From positions 62,001 to 126,000 of the forward strand of contig NZ_JAUSRO010000015.1 of assembly GCF_030811835.1 (NCBI RefSeq): DNA of 64,000 nucleotides. The letters run 5' to 3'. The number at the start of each line of letters is the position of its first letter. Within the stretch, counting starts at the first letter, position 1. Of the stretch, positions 25,492 through 34,279 are shown in pieces. This DNA is from Variovorax ginsengisoli. Its GTDB lineage: Bacteria; Pseudomonadota; Gammaproteobacteria; Burkholderiales; Burkholderiaceae_C. A model generated the notes under the pieces. It saw only the letters and a list, made by a program, of their open reading frames with translations. It did not search any database and was not told the origin of the DNA. Both the position numbers and the translations under genes were made by a program.

Positions 25492-25580
25492 GGCTCGCCC
25501 GCAGGCTTGCTCGCTTCGCGTCGCCGCCTACCCCTGCCGGAGGCGACACCGGCGGCCCGGCAAAGCCGGTTCCGCGGTGT
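25492..25580 (+). repeat. Dispersed double-hairpin intergenic repeat, copy B
   Basis: It begins directly at the stop codon of the PQQ dehydrogenase gene. The first hairpin is CCCCTGCCGGAGG-like; the second, GGCCCGGCAAAGCCGGTTCC, is identical to copy C and one base different from copy A. It ends CGCGGTGT, like copy A. A true intrinsic terminator follows 14 bases later. Confidence 0.75.
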
Positions 25581-25593
25581 CTCCCGCATGGCG

Positions 25594-25629
25594 AAAAAAA
25601 ACGCCGTCCCGAAGGGGCGGCGGCTTTTT
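25594..25629. terminator. Bidirectional intrinsic terminator
   Basis: The stem CGCCGTCCC/GGGGCGGCG (9 pairs including one G-T) with loop GAA is flanked by eight A on the left and five T on the right. It therefore terminates rightward from the PQQ dehydrogenase and leftward from the Bug gene. Confidence 0.85.
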
Positions 25630-25663
25630 GATGTGTCAGGCCCCGCGAAGGGCAGGCGCTGGG

Positions 25664-26641
25664 TCAGTCTGCGTAGACGCCGGCGGCCTTGATGATGGGG
25701 CTCCACTTGGCGATCTCGTCGGCCACGAACTTCTTGTGGCCGGCCGGCTCGATGCGGCCGTCGGTGGCGACCACGGCGCCCAGGCCTTCCTGCTTCTTGA
25801 TGAAGTCCGGATCCTTCAGCGCGACCTTGACGGCGTCGTTGAGCTTCTTGAGCACGGCGGGCGGCGTGCCCTTGGGCGCGTAGAGACCGTGCCAGATCGT
25901 GACCTGGAAGTCCTTCAGGCCGGCTTCCTGCAGCGTTGGCAGATCCTTGAGCAGCGGTGTCGTCAGGCGCTTGGGCGTGGTCACGGCATAGGCCTTGACC
26001 TTCTTGGACTCGATCTGCGGCGACGTGTTGGTGGTCTGGTCGCACAGCAGGTCGATCTGGCCGCCGATCAGGTCGGTGATGGCCGGCGCGGTTCCCTTGT
26101 AGGGCACCGGGGTCATCTCGGTCTTCATGGCCGTCTGGTAGAGCAGGCCGCACAGGTGCGACGCCGAGCCGACGCCCGCGTTGCCCAGGTTGATCTTGCC
26201 CTTGTTCGCGGCGATCCAGGTGGTCAGCTCGGCATAGGTGTTGGCCTGCATGCTCGGCTTGGCGATCAGCGTCATCGGGACGTCGTTGATGATGCCGAGG
26301 TATTCGAAGTCGCTCTCGACCTTGAAGGGCAGATTGCGCACCAGCGTCGGCACGGTGGACATGCCGATGTGGTTGAGCAGCAGGGTGTAGCCGTCCGGGT
26401 TGGCGCGGGCCACCTTGGCTGCGCCGATGGAACTGCCGGCGCCCGGCACGTTGTCGATCACCACGCTGACGCCGCCAAGGGGCTTGCGCAGGGCTTCGGC
26501 CAGGTCGCGTGCGACGCGGTCGGTCGGGCCGCCGGCCGAGAAGGGCACGACGATGCTGATCGGCTTGCCACTGGGGTAGTCCTGGGCGAAAGCGGCGGTG
26601 CAGGCAAGCGCCATGGCGGTGAGGGCAAGCAGATGTTTCAC
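25664..26641 (-). CDS. Tripartite tricarboxylate transporter substrate-binding (Bug family) protein
   Basis: This protein is 325 residues from the GTG at 26641, chosen because it opens a clean signal peptide (VKHLLALTAMALACTAAFA) with GGGA upstream; the longer reading frame begins with unrelated charged residues. Bug signatures follow: SIVVPFSAGGPTDRVARDL, DNVPGAGSSIGAAKVA and DGYTLLLNH. It is a periplasmic receptor for an unknown small acid or amide. As with the gene at 5657, no TctA/TctB membrane genes are close, so it is an orphan receptor. Confidence 0.9.
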   Translation of the reverse strand: MKHLLALTAMALACTAAFAQDYPSGKPISIVVPFSAGGPTDRVARDLAEALRKPLGGVSVVIDNVPGAGSSIGAAKVARANPDGYTLLLNHIGMSTVPTLVRNLPFKVESDFEYLGIINDVPMTLIAKPSMQANTYAELTTWIAANKGKINLGNAGVGSASHLCGLLYQTAMKTEMTPVPYKGTAPAITDLIGGQIDLLCDQTTNTSPQIESKKVKAYAVTTPKRLTTPLLKDLPTLQEAGLKDFQVTIWHGLYAPKGTPPAVLKKLNDAVKVALKDPDFIKKQEGLGAVVATDGRIEPAGHKKFVADEIAKWSPIIKAAGVYAD

Positions 26642-26857
26642 GTTGTTTCCCAGGTCAAAGGGCGGGATGCTAGGTCCTGACTTCCACCTGACCACCTCGG
26701 ATTTACCCTTATTCCTTTCGGTGGTGAAGGGCATGCCTGCATGGCGCCTGACCGCGCGGCGGTCGTCGGCGTTGGACGACAGGATGCGGCGGCTGCCGGT
26801 TCTAACGTGAATCACCTTTTCATTCGTTCAACCTGCAACCTACGAGGAATCACGATT

Positions 26858-27901
26858 TTGGCCCGCACACCTTCCCGCCCATCCGCCTCTTCCAGCCCCA
26901 CCTCCCCCAGCAGCGCCTCCTCCTCTCGGACGGACGCTGTGGGCCAACTCGCGCGCACCCACCGTCGCATTCAGCGTGACCAGGACGCCAGGGACCTGAC
27001 CGCGCCGGCTTCCAAGCAGCCCAAGCGGGCCGTACAGGCCGGCGCGCGCGCGCAGCCCAGCGATCAGACCGGCGAGAAGCAGAAGAAGCCCGGCCGCGAA
27101 TCGGCCATGAAGCTGCAGCCGCGCTTTCTGGCGCCGGACTACGAGGGCAGCCGCAAGCTCGAAGGCATGGCGACCATCGTGACCGGTGGCGACTCCGGCA
27201 TCGGCCGCGCGGTGGCCGTGCTGTTCGCGCGCGAAGGCGCCGACGTGGCACTGGTCTATCTGAATGAGCATGACGACGCCAAGGCCACGCAGGCGGCGGT
27301 CGAGGCCGAAGGCCGCCGTTGCATCCTGATCCCGGGCGACGTGCGGCGCTCGGCGTTCTGCGACCGCGCCGTGGCCCGCACCGTCAAGGCCTTCGGCCGG
27401 CTCGACGTCCTCGTCAACAATGCCGCCTTCCAGATGCATGCGGAAAATCTGGAGGACATCAGCGACGAGCGCATGGACCTCACGCTGCAGACCAACATCG
27501 GCGGCTACATGCGCATGGCGCGCGCGGCGCTGCCGCACATGAAGAACGGCGCGTCGATCATCAACACCGGCTCGCGCACCGGCCTGCAGGGCAGCAGGAA
27601 CCTCATCGACTATTCGGCCACCAAGGGCGCGATCCACGCGTTCACGAAGGCGCTGGCGCTCAACGTCATCGACCGCGGTATCCGCGTCAACGCGGTCGCA
27701 CCCGGCCCGGTGTGGACGCCGCTCAACCCGGCGGACAAGACAGCCGCCGACGTGAAGAAGTTCGGCAAGGAAACCGACTTCAAGCGCGTGGCGCAGCCCG
27801 AAGAGCTGTCGCCGGCCTACGTCTTCCTCGCGTCACCGGTGTGCGCCGGCTACATCACCGGCATCGTGCTGCCGGTGACGGGCAGCGTGGCGGCGATCTG
27901 A
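26858..27901 (+). CDS. Short-chain dehydrogenase/reductase with N-terminal extension
   Basis: The SDR core carries TGGDSGIGRAVAVLFA, NNAAF and the active-site Tyr-Lys in YSATK. About 40 residues before it (PRFLAPDYEGSRKLEGM) match the stress-type SDR group of YghA and B. subtilis Gsp39. A further basic, Ser/Lys/Gln-rich tail precedes that. The proposed start is TTG at 26858 with GAGGA ten bases upstream, giving 347 residues; ATG at 27107 is the conservative alternative. The low-complexity N-terminus (TSPSSASSSRTD) is probably disordered. The stop lies two bases from the convergent deaminase gene. Role unknown, possibly detoxifying reduction. Confidence 0.82.
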   Translation: MARTPSRPSASSSPTSPSSASSSRTDAVGQLARTHRRIQRDQDARDLTAPASKQPKRAVQAGARAQPSDQTGEKQKKPGRESAMKLQPRFLAPDYEGSRKLEGMATIVTGGDSGIGRAVAVLFAREGADVALVYLNEHDDAKATQAAVEAEGRRCILIPGDVRRSAFCDRAVARTVKAFGRLDVLVNNAAFQMHAENLEDISDERMDLTLQTNIGGYMRMARAALPHMKNGASIINTGSRTGLQGSRNLIDYSATKGAIHAFTKALALNVIDRGIRVNAVAPGPVWTPLNPADKTAADVKKFGKETDFKRVAQPEELSPAYVFLASPVCAGYITGIVLPVTGSVAAI

Positions 27902-27902
27902 T

Positions 27903-29261
27903 TCAAACGGCCATCAGCGCGTCGAGCTCGCGGTAGTCGGGCAGGGTGGTGTCGATGGCGCGGCCGGCGCGGATCACGGTGCGGTCGAACTGGGCGCGCG
28001 CCAGCATCTCCGAATAGCTGCGTGCCTTGAGCACCAGCAGGTCGGCCGGCCCGCCGACCTTGATCGTGCCGCGGTCGATGCCCATGATGGCCGCCGGTGT
28101 TTCGGTCGCGGCGCGGATCCAGTCGCCCAGCGGATGGTCCAGGTGCAGGATCTTCACAGCTTGGGTGAAGGTGTCGAGCATGTCGTGGTCGCCGTAAGCG
28201 TAGAACGGATCGCGGCAGTTGTCGCCGGCCACCGCCACACGCAGGCCGCGCGCCTTCATTTCGTGCAGCACCGTCACGCCGCGCCAGCGCGGGGTGCGCG
28301 CCTCGGGGCTGCGGTCCTGCAGGTACATGTTGACCGTCGGCAGGCTCACGATGTCGATGCCGGCTTCCTTGCAGGCGGCGATCGTCTCTTCGATGAAGTC
28401 GTCGGTCTGCAACGCGAGCGAGGTCACGTGGCCGCACAGGATGCGCCCCTTGAAGTTCTGCGCGATGGCCGTGCGCGCCACGCGGATCAGCGAGCGCGCC
28501 GCGGGGTCGGTCGACTCGTCGACATGCAGGTCGAGGTCGAGCCCGCGCTCCGCCGCGAGCTGGAAGACGCGCACCAGCGCCTCGTCCAGATCGGGCGGCA
28601 TGGTGTCGGCGGGGTAGGTCATCGACTTGGTGACGCAGCCCAGCCGCCCGCCGCTCTCGGCCACGATGTCGGCCAGCTGCCGGCCTTCGTCGGTCAGGAA
28701 GATGTTGAGCGGCGCGATGGACGACGCCTGCAGCTCGATGCGCCCGGTCCAGCGCTCGCGCATCTCGCGAAACACGGGGAACGAAATGGCCGCCTGCGGC
28801 GCCAGCGAGTCGAGGTGCGTGCGGATCGCAACCACGCCCTTGGCGTAGGCGGTGCGCAGGCCGAAGTCCATGCGCTGGCGCACGTCGTCGGCATGCCAGT
28901 TCGCGGTGCGGTCGATGCCGGTGGCCTTCGACGCACCGGCCCCGTCGCCGGTCGCGTTGGGCTGGCGCGGCCAGATGTGGCCCTTGTCGAGATGCGTGTG
29001 CACGTCGACCATGCCCGGTAGCACCATCGATGCGTCCAGGTCGGGGCCGCTTGCGGCATCGAAGCTGCCGGCCGGTGCGATCGCGTCGATGCGGCCGTGG
29101 GCGATGCGCAGGTCGACGGCGACCAAATCGCTGTGGCCATCGTGGATTGGCCGCAGCCGGTCGGCGGTCGCCGCATCGACCTGCAGCAGGCAGCGCGGCG
29201 CGCGCAAGTTTCGCAGCACGTAGTTGTCTTGCGCGGGGGGTTGGAAGAAGGAATGGCTCAT
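27903..29261 (-). CDS. Amidohydrolase, cytosine-deaminase-like
   Basis: This 452-residue metal-dependent hydrolase has His88-X-His90 in VDVHTHLDKGH, LDLHVDES near 245, the third His in GHVTSLAL near 276 and the catalytic Asp in AGDNCRDPF. This arrangement matches the CodA/atrazine-hydrolase-like branch that deaminates cyclic amines. It is the last gene of an operon with a ThiY/SsuA-like binding protein and an FAD oxidoreductase. A pyrimidine, triazine or similar nitrogen heterocycle is therefore a reasonable, unproven substrate. Likely cytoplasmic. Confidence 0.82.
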   Translation of the reverse strand: MSHSFFQPPAQDNYVLRNLRAPRCLLQVDAATADRLRPIHDGHSDLVAVDLRIAHGRIDAIAPAGSFDAASGPDLDASMVLPGMVDVHTHLDKGHIWPRQPNATGDGAGASKATGIDRTANWHADDVRQRMDFGLRTAYAKGVVAIRTHLDSLAPQAAISFPVFREMRERWTGRIELQASSIAPLNIFLTDEGRQLADIVAESGGRLGCVTKSMTYPADTMPPDLDEALVRVFQLAAERGLDLDLHVDESTDPAARSLIRVARTAIAQNFKGRILCGHVTSLALQTDDFIEETIAACKEAGIDIVSLPTVNMYLQDRSPEARTPRWRGVTVLHEMKARGLRVAVAGDNCRDPFYAYGDHDMLDTFTQAVKILHLDHPLGDWIRAATETPAAIMGIDRGTIKVGGPADLLVLKARSYSEMLARAQFDRTVIRAGRAIDTTLPDYRELDALMAV

Positions 29262-29285
29262 GAGTGAAGGAGGGCGCTGGGGCGT

Positions 29286-30305
29286 TCAGGCAGGCTTGCC
29301 GACAAACTGGAGCGTATAGCCATTGCGGATGTCGGTGTGGGGTGGCTGCGCGCCGGCCACGACCATGGTGTCGTAGAAGCCCTGCCAGCGCTGGTGCGTC
29401 ATCGCGCCGATCATGGTGGCCCGGGTGTCGGCGGTTTCGACCACGCTGTACTTGTTCATGGCGCCGATGGCATAGGCGATCAGGTCTTCGCCCATGGCCG
29501 GATTGGCTGCGCGAATCATGGCGTTGGCCGGCGCGGGGTCGGCATGAAGGTAGCTGGCCCAGCCCTTGGCGGTGGCCGTCACGAACTTCTGAACGATCTC
29601 CGGCTTCTCGCGCACCATCTTCGGCGAGGTCACGACCACGTTCTGGTAGTTGTCGAAACCGTTGTCGGCCAGCACGTGCACCACGGGTTCGACCCCAGCC
29701 TTGCGCGCTGCGAAGGGTTCGCTCGTGAGAAAGCCTTGCGTCGACACCTGCTTGTCGACGAGAAAAGGTGCGAGGCTGAAGGTGTAGGGACGCAACTGGT
29801 CGTCGGTGAAGCCGAAGCGGCTCTTGAGCCAGAGCCAGTAGGTCTGGCGGCCGGCCGTCGCGACCAACAGCGGCTTGCCCTTGAGCGCTTCCAGCGCATC
29901 GTTGCCCACGCCCGGGTGCGACAGCAGCACCCGCGGGTCCTTCTGGAAAAACGCGGCCACCGCGACCGCCGGCAGCTTCTCCTGCGCGAAGGCAAAGCCG
30001 CGGAAGCTGTCGGCCTCGGCGAAGTCGGACTGCCCGGCGAGAAAGAGCTGCATGACGTTGACCTGCGGACCGCCAGGCCGAATCTCGACGTCGAGTCCAT
30101 GCTCGCGGTAGATGCCCGTGGCCAGCGCCTGGTAAAGGCCGCCCTGTTCGGCCTGGGCCAGCCAGCCGCATTGGTAGCTGAGCCTGACCAGACCTTGCGC
30201 ATTCACGGTGCGAAGGAAGGCGGGTGCGGCGGCCACCGCGACGGCGCCGCCGAGGGATGCCAGCACGTGGCGGCGGGTCGAGTGCGGGGCGTTCATGGCT
30301 TTCAT
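29286..30305 (-). CDS. ABC transporter substrate-binding protein (ThiY/SsuA/NMT1-like)
   Basis: This 339-residue protein has a Tat-type leader (STRRHVLASLGGA, cleavage after VNA near residue 37). The NMT1/THI5 fold follows: GLDVEIRPGGPQVNVMQLFLAGQSDFAEAD and VKFVTATAKGWASYL-like segments. The ATG at 30305 has GGAGAA four bases upstream and is preferred to an upstream TTG. Such receptors carry pyrimidines, sulfonates or nitrogen heterocycles. No ATPase or permease is in the operon, so membrane partners must lie elsewhere. Confidence 0.85.
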   Translation of the reverse strand: MKAMNAPHSTRRHVLASLGGAVAVAAAPAFLRTVNAQGLVRLSYQCGWLAQAEQGGLYQALATGIYREHGLDVEIRPGGPQVNVMQLFLAGQSDFAEADSFRGFAFAQEKLPAVAVAAFFQKDPRVLLSHPGVGNDALEALKGKPLLVATAGRQTYWLWLKSRFGFTDDQLRPYTFSLAPFLVDKQVSTQGFLTSEPFAARKAGVEPVVHVLADNGFDNYQNVVVTSPKMVREKPEIVQKFVTATAKGWASYLHADPAPANAMIRAANPAMGEDLIAYAIGAMNKYSVVETADTRATMIGAMTHQRWQGFYDTMVVAGAQPPHTDIRNGYTLQFVGKPA

Positions 30306-30322
30306 CGGCTTCTCCAATCGAG

Positions 30323-31747
30323 TCAGACAGGGGTGGTCTCGGCGTTGGCTTGCGTGGCATCGGCATAGCGCCAGCCAGCGCTGGGCAGATCGCCGCCGGC
30401 GCTTTCTTCACGCGCCTTGGCGTCGAAGCGCAGCTTGCCGGGGTTCATCAGATCGTGCGGGTCCATCGCGCGCTTGAAGGTTGCGTCGTCCTGGTCGATG
30501 GCCTTCATGCCGCCCTCCTTGACCAGAAAGGTGTGGTTGTTGGCGACCATTGCACCGTCGTCGGCCATGCCGCGCATCACGTCGGCCAGCTGCCTGTCGT
30601 CGGTGAAGTGGAAGAACGGCGACCCCTGAAAGCTGAGCTTCCCGTCGAAGCGCTTCACTTCGAAATGCATGCCGCACAGGTCCTTGAAACGGCGGTGGCT
30701 GCGCTCGATGGCCCCCACGAGGTCGGGGTCGAGGTAGAGGCCGACGTTGCTCACGATGTCGGGATGTTCACGGTTCACGTGCATGCGGGTGTGGCCCCAG
30801 GCGAACTCGTAGACCGGGATGCGGTAGGGCCCCTGGCCCTCGGCCGCCTCGGACGTGATGGCGCCGCCGAAGTCTTTGACCAGCGCCTGAAAGCTCTCGA
30901 CAAAGGGCTCGGCGATCATCGCGATCACCATGTGCTGGTGGTCGAGGCCGTAGGGCCGCAGCGCCTTCATCCGCTGCCAGATCGGCTCGCCGATCACGCT
31001 GATGAGCTTCTTGACAATGCCGTCGGACGTGGCCAGCGCGTGTGCGCACTTCACTGAGGTCATGAATTCCGGGAACAGCACGATCTGTTCGCGCCACGGC
31101 CACGCGGGGGCCAGCGGCATCTCGACCTCGGTGATGATCCCGTTGCTGCCGTAGGCGTGATGCACGAGGTTGACGTCGTCGCCCCGCAGCTGCACCACGC
31201 GCGGTGCGTCTTCCACGCTCACCACCTCCAGGCCGAGGATGTTGCCGCGGTCGCGAAGGATGCCGTAGGTGCAACTGCCCACGCCCGCATGACCCCCGCC
31301 GACGAAGCCGCCGATGGTGGCCACTTTCTTGGTGGACGAATGAATGCGCAGCTCCCATCCGGTGGGCCGGGTGGCCGCGTCGATGGCCGTCAGGCGGGCG
31401 CCGGCCTGGGCGCGCACACGCTGGTCGCGCGTCCACAGCACCTGGTCGAGTGCGGTCATGTCGACCATCGCACCGCCCTGCAGCGGAATGCCTTGCCCGA
31501 AGTTGGCCGAGGCGCCGCCGCGCATCACCAGCGGCATGCGGCAGCGCGCTGCAGCGGACGCCACGCGCAGCACGTCGGCCTTGTCGCGCGGGCGCACGAT
31601 GAGGTCGGCCACATGTGCCATCGCGTCCTCCTTCATGAGAGGGCTGAACGCGGCGGTCATGTCGCGGCTGCGGCGGCGCACGATGTCCGGGTCGGCAATG
31701 ACGGGAATGTCTCCGATTGCGGCGAGGAAGGAAGCGGTGTCTTTCAT
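30323..31747 (-). CDS. FAD-binding oxidoreductase (vanillyl-alcohol-oxidase/GlcD fold)
   Basis: This 474-residue protein has an FAD_binding_4 domain at about residues 45-215: LIVRPRDKADVLRVASAA, PLVMRGGASANFGQG and IGGFVGGGHAGVGSCTYG. A C-terminal cap ends in the family-typical MDPHDLMNPGKLRF. Members oxidise alcohols or alpha-hydroxy acids. It is the first gene of the operon that continues with the binding protein (17-base gap) and the deaminase, and it diverges from a MarR gene. Together they look like uptake and breakdown of one nitrogenous compound, which cannot be named. Confidence 0.88.
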   Translation of the reverse strand: MKDTASFLAAIGDIPVIADPDIVRRRSRDMTAAFSPLMKEDAMAHVADLIVRPRDKADVLRVASAAARCRMPLVMRGGASANFGQGIPLQGGAMVDMTALDQVLWTRDQRVRAQAGARLTAIDAATRPTGWELRIHSSTKKVATIGGFVGGGHAGVGSCTYGILRDRGNILGLEVVSVEDAPRVVQLRGDDVNLVHHAYGSNGIITEVEMPLAPAWPWREQIVLFPEFMTSVKCAHALATSDGIVKKLISVIGEPIWQRMKALRPYGLDHQHMVIAMIAEPFVESFQALVKDFGGAITSEAAEGQGPYRIPVYEFAWGHTRMHVNREHPDIVSNVGLYLDPDLVGAIERSHRRFKDLCGMHFEVKRFDGKLSFQGSPFFHFTDDRQLADVMRGMADDGAMVANNHTFLVKEGGMKAIDQDDATFKRAMDPHDLMNPGKLRFDAKAREESAGGDLPSAGWRYADATQANAETTPV

Positions 31748-31878
31748 CGAGTTTCCGTGGCGTGAAGTTCGCCGTCAGCGTGACGCAAGGAGCATGCCTA
31801 TGTGAAAGTGCACCTAAATTGATGGAGAGCGCTGCAGTACATTGGTGCCGCACCTTCGTGCGCATCCACAGGGCCGCC

Positions 31879-32310
31879 ATGGAACTTGAAGACCATCTTT
31901 TTTTCCTCTGTACCCAGGTCGTCTATCGACGCGACCGGGCGCTCAACGACGCGCTCAAACCCTTCGGCCTGCTGCCCACCGAGTGGCGCACCATCGGTAC
32001 TCTGCTGCAGCGCGGCCCGCTCCCCATGCTGGAGCTTGCCCAGTGGACGGCCTACGAGCGAACGCGGCTCACGCGAATCCTCCATGGCCTGGAGGCACGC
32101 GAACTGGTCGAGCGCGTCGACTCGGCGCATGACGGCCGCTCCGTCGTGGTGCGCATCGCCCCAAAAGGCGAAAAGCTCTACCGTCGTGCCGAACGCGCCG
32201 TGGACCCGTTGACCCGGGACATCATGGGCGTGTGTTCGGATGCGGACATCGACCGGGTGCGGCGCTCGTTGCAGGCCATGCGACGCAAGCTGATCGACAT
32301 GGCGTACTGA
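31879..32310 (+). CDS. MarR family transcriptional regulator
   Basis: This 144-residue protein starts at the ATG 31879, with AGGG five bases upstream; an in-frame ATG at 31822 would add 19 unconserved residues. The winged helix lies at about residues 35-100 (LPMLELAQWTAYERTRLTRILHGLE, then the wing DGRSVVVRIAPKG). It diverges from the FAD oxidoreductase operon over about 130 bases and is the obvious candidate to control it. No strong palindrome stands out there. Confidence 0.82.
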   Translation: MELEDHLFFLCTQVVYRRDRALNDALKPFGLLPTEWRTIGTLLQRGPLPMLELAQWTAYERTRLTRILHGLEARELVERVDSAHDGRSVVVRIAPKGEKLYRRAERAVDPLTRDIMGVCSDADIDRVRRSLQAMRRKLIDMAY

Positions 32311-32326
32311 GAGGCTCAAGCCCAGA

Positions 32327-32986
32327 CTACCGCTGCGGCGCCTGCAGGTAGCCCATCAGCATCTGCACGATCGCGGCCTCGACCGCGTCCGGTGCGAACA
32401 TGGCCGGAGGCTCGATCGCGGCGGCATGCACCAGCGACTCCATCGTCTGCAACACCATCCAGGTGGCCAGGTCGAGATCGGTGGGCGCGATCTCCTTGCG
32501 ATGCGCCTGGAGCAACTGCCGCACCTGCCGGAAGATGCCGCCGTCGGCCGCACTCTGGTCGCGGGGCGCATCGAAGAACGGGAACTCCCGCTCCAGCACG
32601 CGGTGCAGGTCGGGTGCCACGCGATGCGCGGCCAGCAGCGCCCGCACCATCGCCTGCACGTGGCCGCGCAGCCCATCGGGACGTTCGGTCGCCAGTACCG
32701 CCGCGATGGCGGCGTACATCTGCGCGCCGTGACGCTCGTGCAGCGCCGTGACGAGCGAGTCCTTGTTCGGAAAGTACTGGTAGACGGAACCGACGCTCAC
32801 GCCGGCCCGCTCGGCCACCACGTTGGTGTTGGTGCCGGCATAGCCGCGCTCGCCCAGAACGCGAGCTGTCGATTCGAGAATGACCTCGACCATGGCCTGG
32901 GACCGGGCCTGGCGCGGCGTCTTGCGTGGTTGCGGCAACGGGCGCGGGGTTGCCGGCGAATGCGAGTTTTCAATGCGAGCCATCAC
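32327..32986 (-). CDS. TetR family transcriptional regulator
   Basis: This 219-residue protein has the N-terminal HTH at residues 35-80 (ARVLGERGYAGTNTNVVAERAGVSVGSVYQYFPNKDSL), a textbook TetR pattern, and a helical C-terminal ligand domain. The start is GTG 32986 with GGAG seven bases upstream; ATG 32983 is nearly equivalent. It diverges from an MFS efflux gene across a short region bearing two related GAG-type inverted repeats (32972-32993 and 33006-33027). The usual reading is a repressor of the exporter released by the exported drug or metabolite. Confidence 0.88.
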   Translation of the reverse strand: MMARIENSHSPATPRPLPQPRKTPRQARSQAMVEVILESTARVLGERGYAGTNTNVVAERAGVSVGSVYQYFPNKDSLVTALHERHGAQMYAAIAAVLATERPDGLRGHVQAMVRALLAAHRVAPDLHRVLEREFPFFDAPRDQSAADGGIFRQVRQLLQAHRKEIAPTDLDLATWMVLQTMESLVHAAAIEPPAMFAPDAVEAAIVQMLMGYLQAPQR

Positions 32987-33027
32987 TCATATTCTCCATG
33001 AACTGAATTTGAGTCTTTACTCGCATT
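32972..33027. promoter_or_regulatory. Two related inverted repeats, likely TetR operators
   Basis: AATTTGAGT-CTTT-ACTCGCATT (33006-33027) has 9-base arms agreeing at 7 positions. AATGCGAG-N6-CTCATATT (32972-32993), overlapping the TetR start codon, shares the AATGCGAG half-site. The pair lies between the TetR and MFS start codons and would allow both autoregulation and exporter repression. Confidence 0.55.
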
Positions 33028-33041
33028 GAAAGGAAATGCAC

Positions 33042-34256
33042 ATGTCATCGTCTCGTCCTGCACATGGGCACGCCACCGCCGCCGCACCGCCTGTGAATGT
33101 CATGCTTCGGCTGCTGCCGCTCACGCTCGCGGTGTTCATCGGCTTTCTCTCCATCGGCCTTCCTCTTCCGGTGCTGCCACTTCACCTGAGCCGGCACCTG
33201 GGTCTGGGCGCGCTGGGCGTGGGCGTCGTCATCGGCAGCCAGTTCGCCGCGGCCTTGCTGTCGCGTGCCTGGGCCGGTACGTTGGCCGACACGGGGGGTG
33301 CCAAGCGAGCGGTGGTGTGGGGCCTGCTCATGGCAGCCGGGTCGGGCGCGGTCTATCTGATGTCACTGGCCTTCGGCACGTCGATGTCGGCTGTCTGGGT
33401 GCTGCTCCTCGGGCGACTGCTGCTGGGCTGCGCCGAGAGTCTGATCGTCACCGGTGCCTTGGGCTGGGGCGTGGGCACGGTCGGTCCGCAGAACGCCGGC
33501 AAGGTGATGGCGTGGGTGGGCATCGCCATGTACGGTGCCTATGCGGCGGGGGCGCCGGCCGGCGTGTGGGTCGATGCACGCTGGGGCTTCACGGGCATTG
33601 CGATCGGTACGGCGCTGATGCCGCTGGTGGCGTTGGGAATCGTGCTGGGCCTGCGCGGCATGGCGCCGGCCGCGCATCGCCGCACGCCGTTCTACAAGGT
33701 GCTGGGTGCGGTCTGGGTGCCGGGCCTGGGGCTGGCGCTGTCGAGCGTGGGCTTCGGCGTCATCACCACCTTCTCGGCGCTGCTCTTTGCCGCCAAGGGT
33801 TGGGGGCCTGCCTCGATGGCGTTCACGGCCTTCGGGCTGGCCTTCATCGGCGCGCGGCTGTTCTTCGGGCACCTGCCGGACAAGTTGGGCGGTGCCCGCG
33901 TGGCGCTGGCCTGCGTGCTCGTCGAGGTCGTGGGCCAGTTGCTGATCTGGGGCGCCGCCGACGCCGCGATGGCGTGCGTGGGCGCGGCCTTGACCGGCTT
34001 CGGCTACTCGCTGGCATTTCCGGCCTTCGGCGTGGAGGCGGTGCGCCGCGCACCACCCCAGGCGCGCGGCGTCGCCATGGGGGCCTATGTCGCTTTCCTG
34101 GACATCTCGTTGGGGATCACGGGACCGGCTGCAGGATGGATCGCGGCAGACGCGGGAGTCGGCAGCGTCTACCTGGCGGGCGCGGTGACGGTGGCGTTGT
34201 CGCTGGCGGTGGCGCTGCATCTGCGCCTGCGTCCGCATGCCCCGACCCTGGCCTGA
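33042..34256 (+). CDS. MFS transporter (arabinose-efflux-like)
   Basis: This 404-residue protein has about twelve hydrophobic segments and the loop 2-3 motif A variant GTLADTGGAKRAVVWG near residue 80. The start at 33042 is chosen because AAGGAA lies six bases upstream; ATG 33036 is too close to it. It diverges from the TetR gene and is probably repressed by it. This branch includes sugar and drug exporters; the substrate cannot be told. Confidence 0.88.
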   Translation: MSSSRPAHGHATAAAPPVNVMLRLLPLTLAVFIGFLSIGLPLPVLPLHLSRHLGLGALGVGVVIGSQFAAALLSRAWAGTLADTGGAKRAVVWGLLMAAGSGAVYLMSLAFGTSMSAVWVLLLGRLLLGCAESLIVTGALGWGVGTVGPQNAGKVMAWVGIAMYGAYAAGAPAGVWVDARWGFTGIAIGTALMPLVALGIVLGLRGMAPAAHRRTPFYKVLGAVWVPGLGLALSSVGFGVITTFSALLFAAKGWGPASMAFTAFGLAFIGARLFFGHLPDKLGGARVALACVLVEVVGQLLIWGAADAAMACVGAALTGFGYSLAFPAFGVEAVRRAPPQARGVAMGAYVAFLDISLGITGPAAGWIAADAGVGSVYLAGAVTVALSLAVALHLRLRPHAPTLA

Positions 34257-34279
34257 CTGTGCGTCGCCATTTCGAACGC

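Noticed and set aside
27850..30411. 853-codon minus-strand frame overlapping deaminase and receptor genes
   Set aside because: Out of frame with both well-supported genes on the same strand and of low-complexity Arg/Ala composition.
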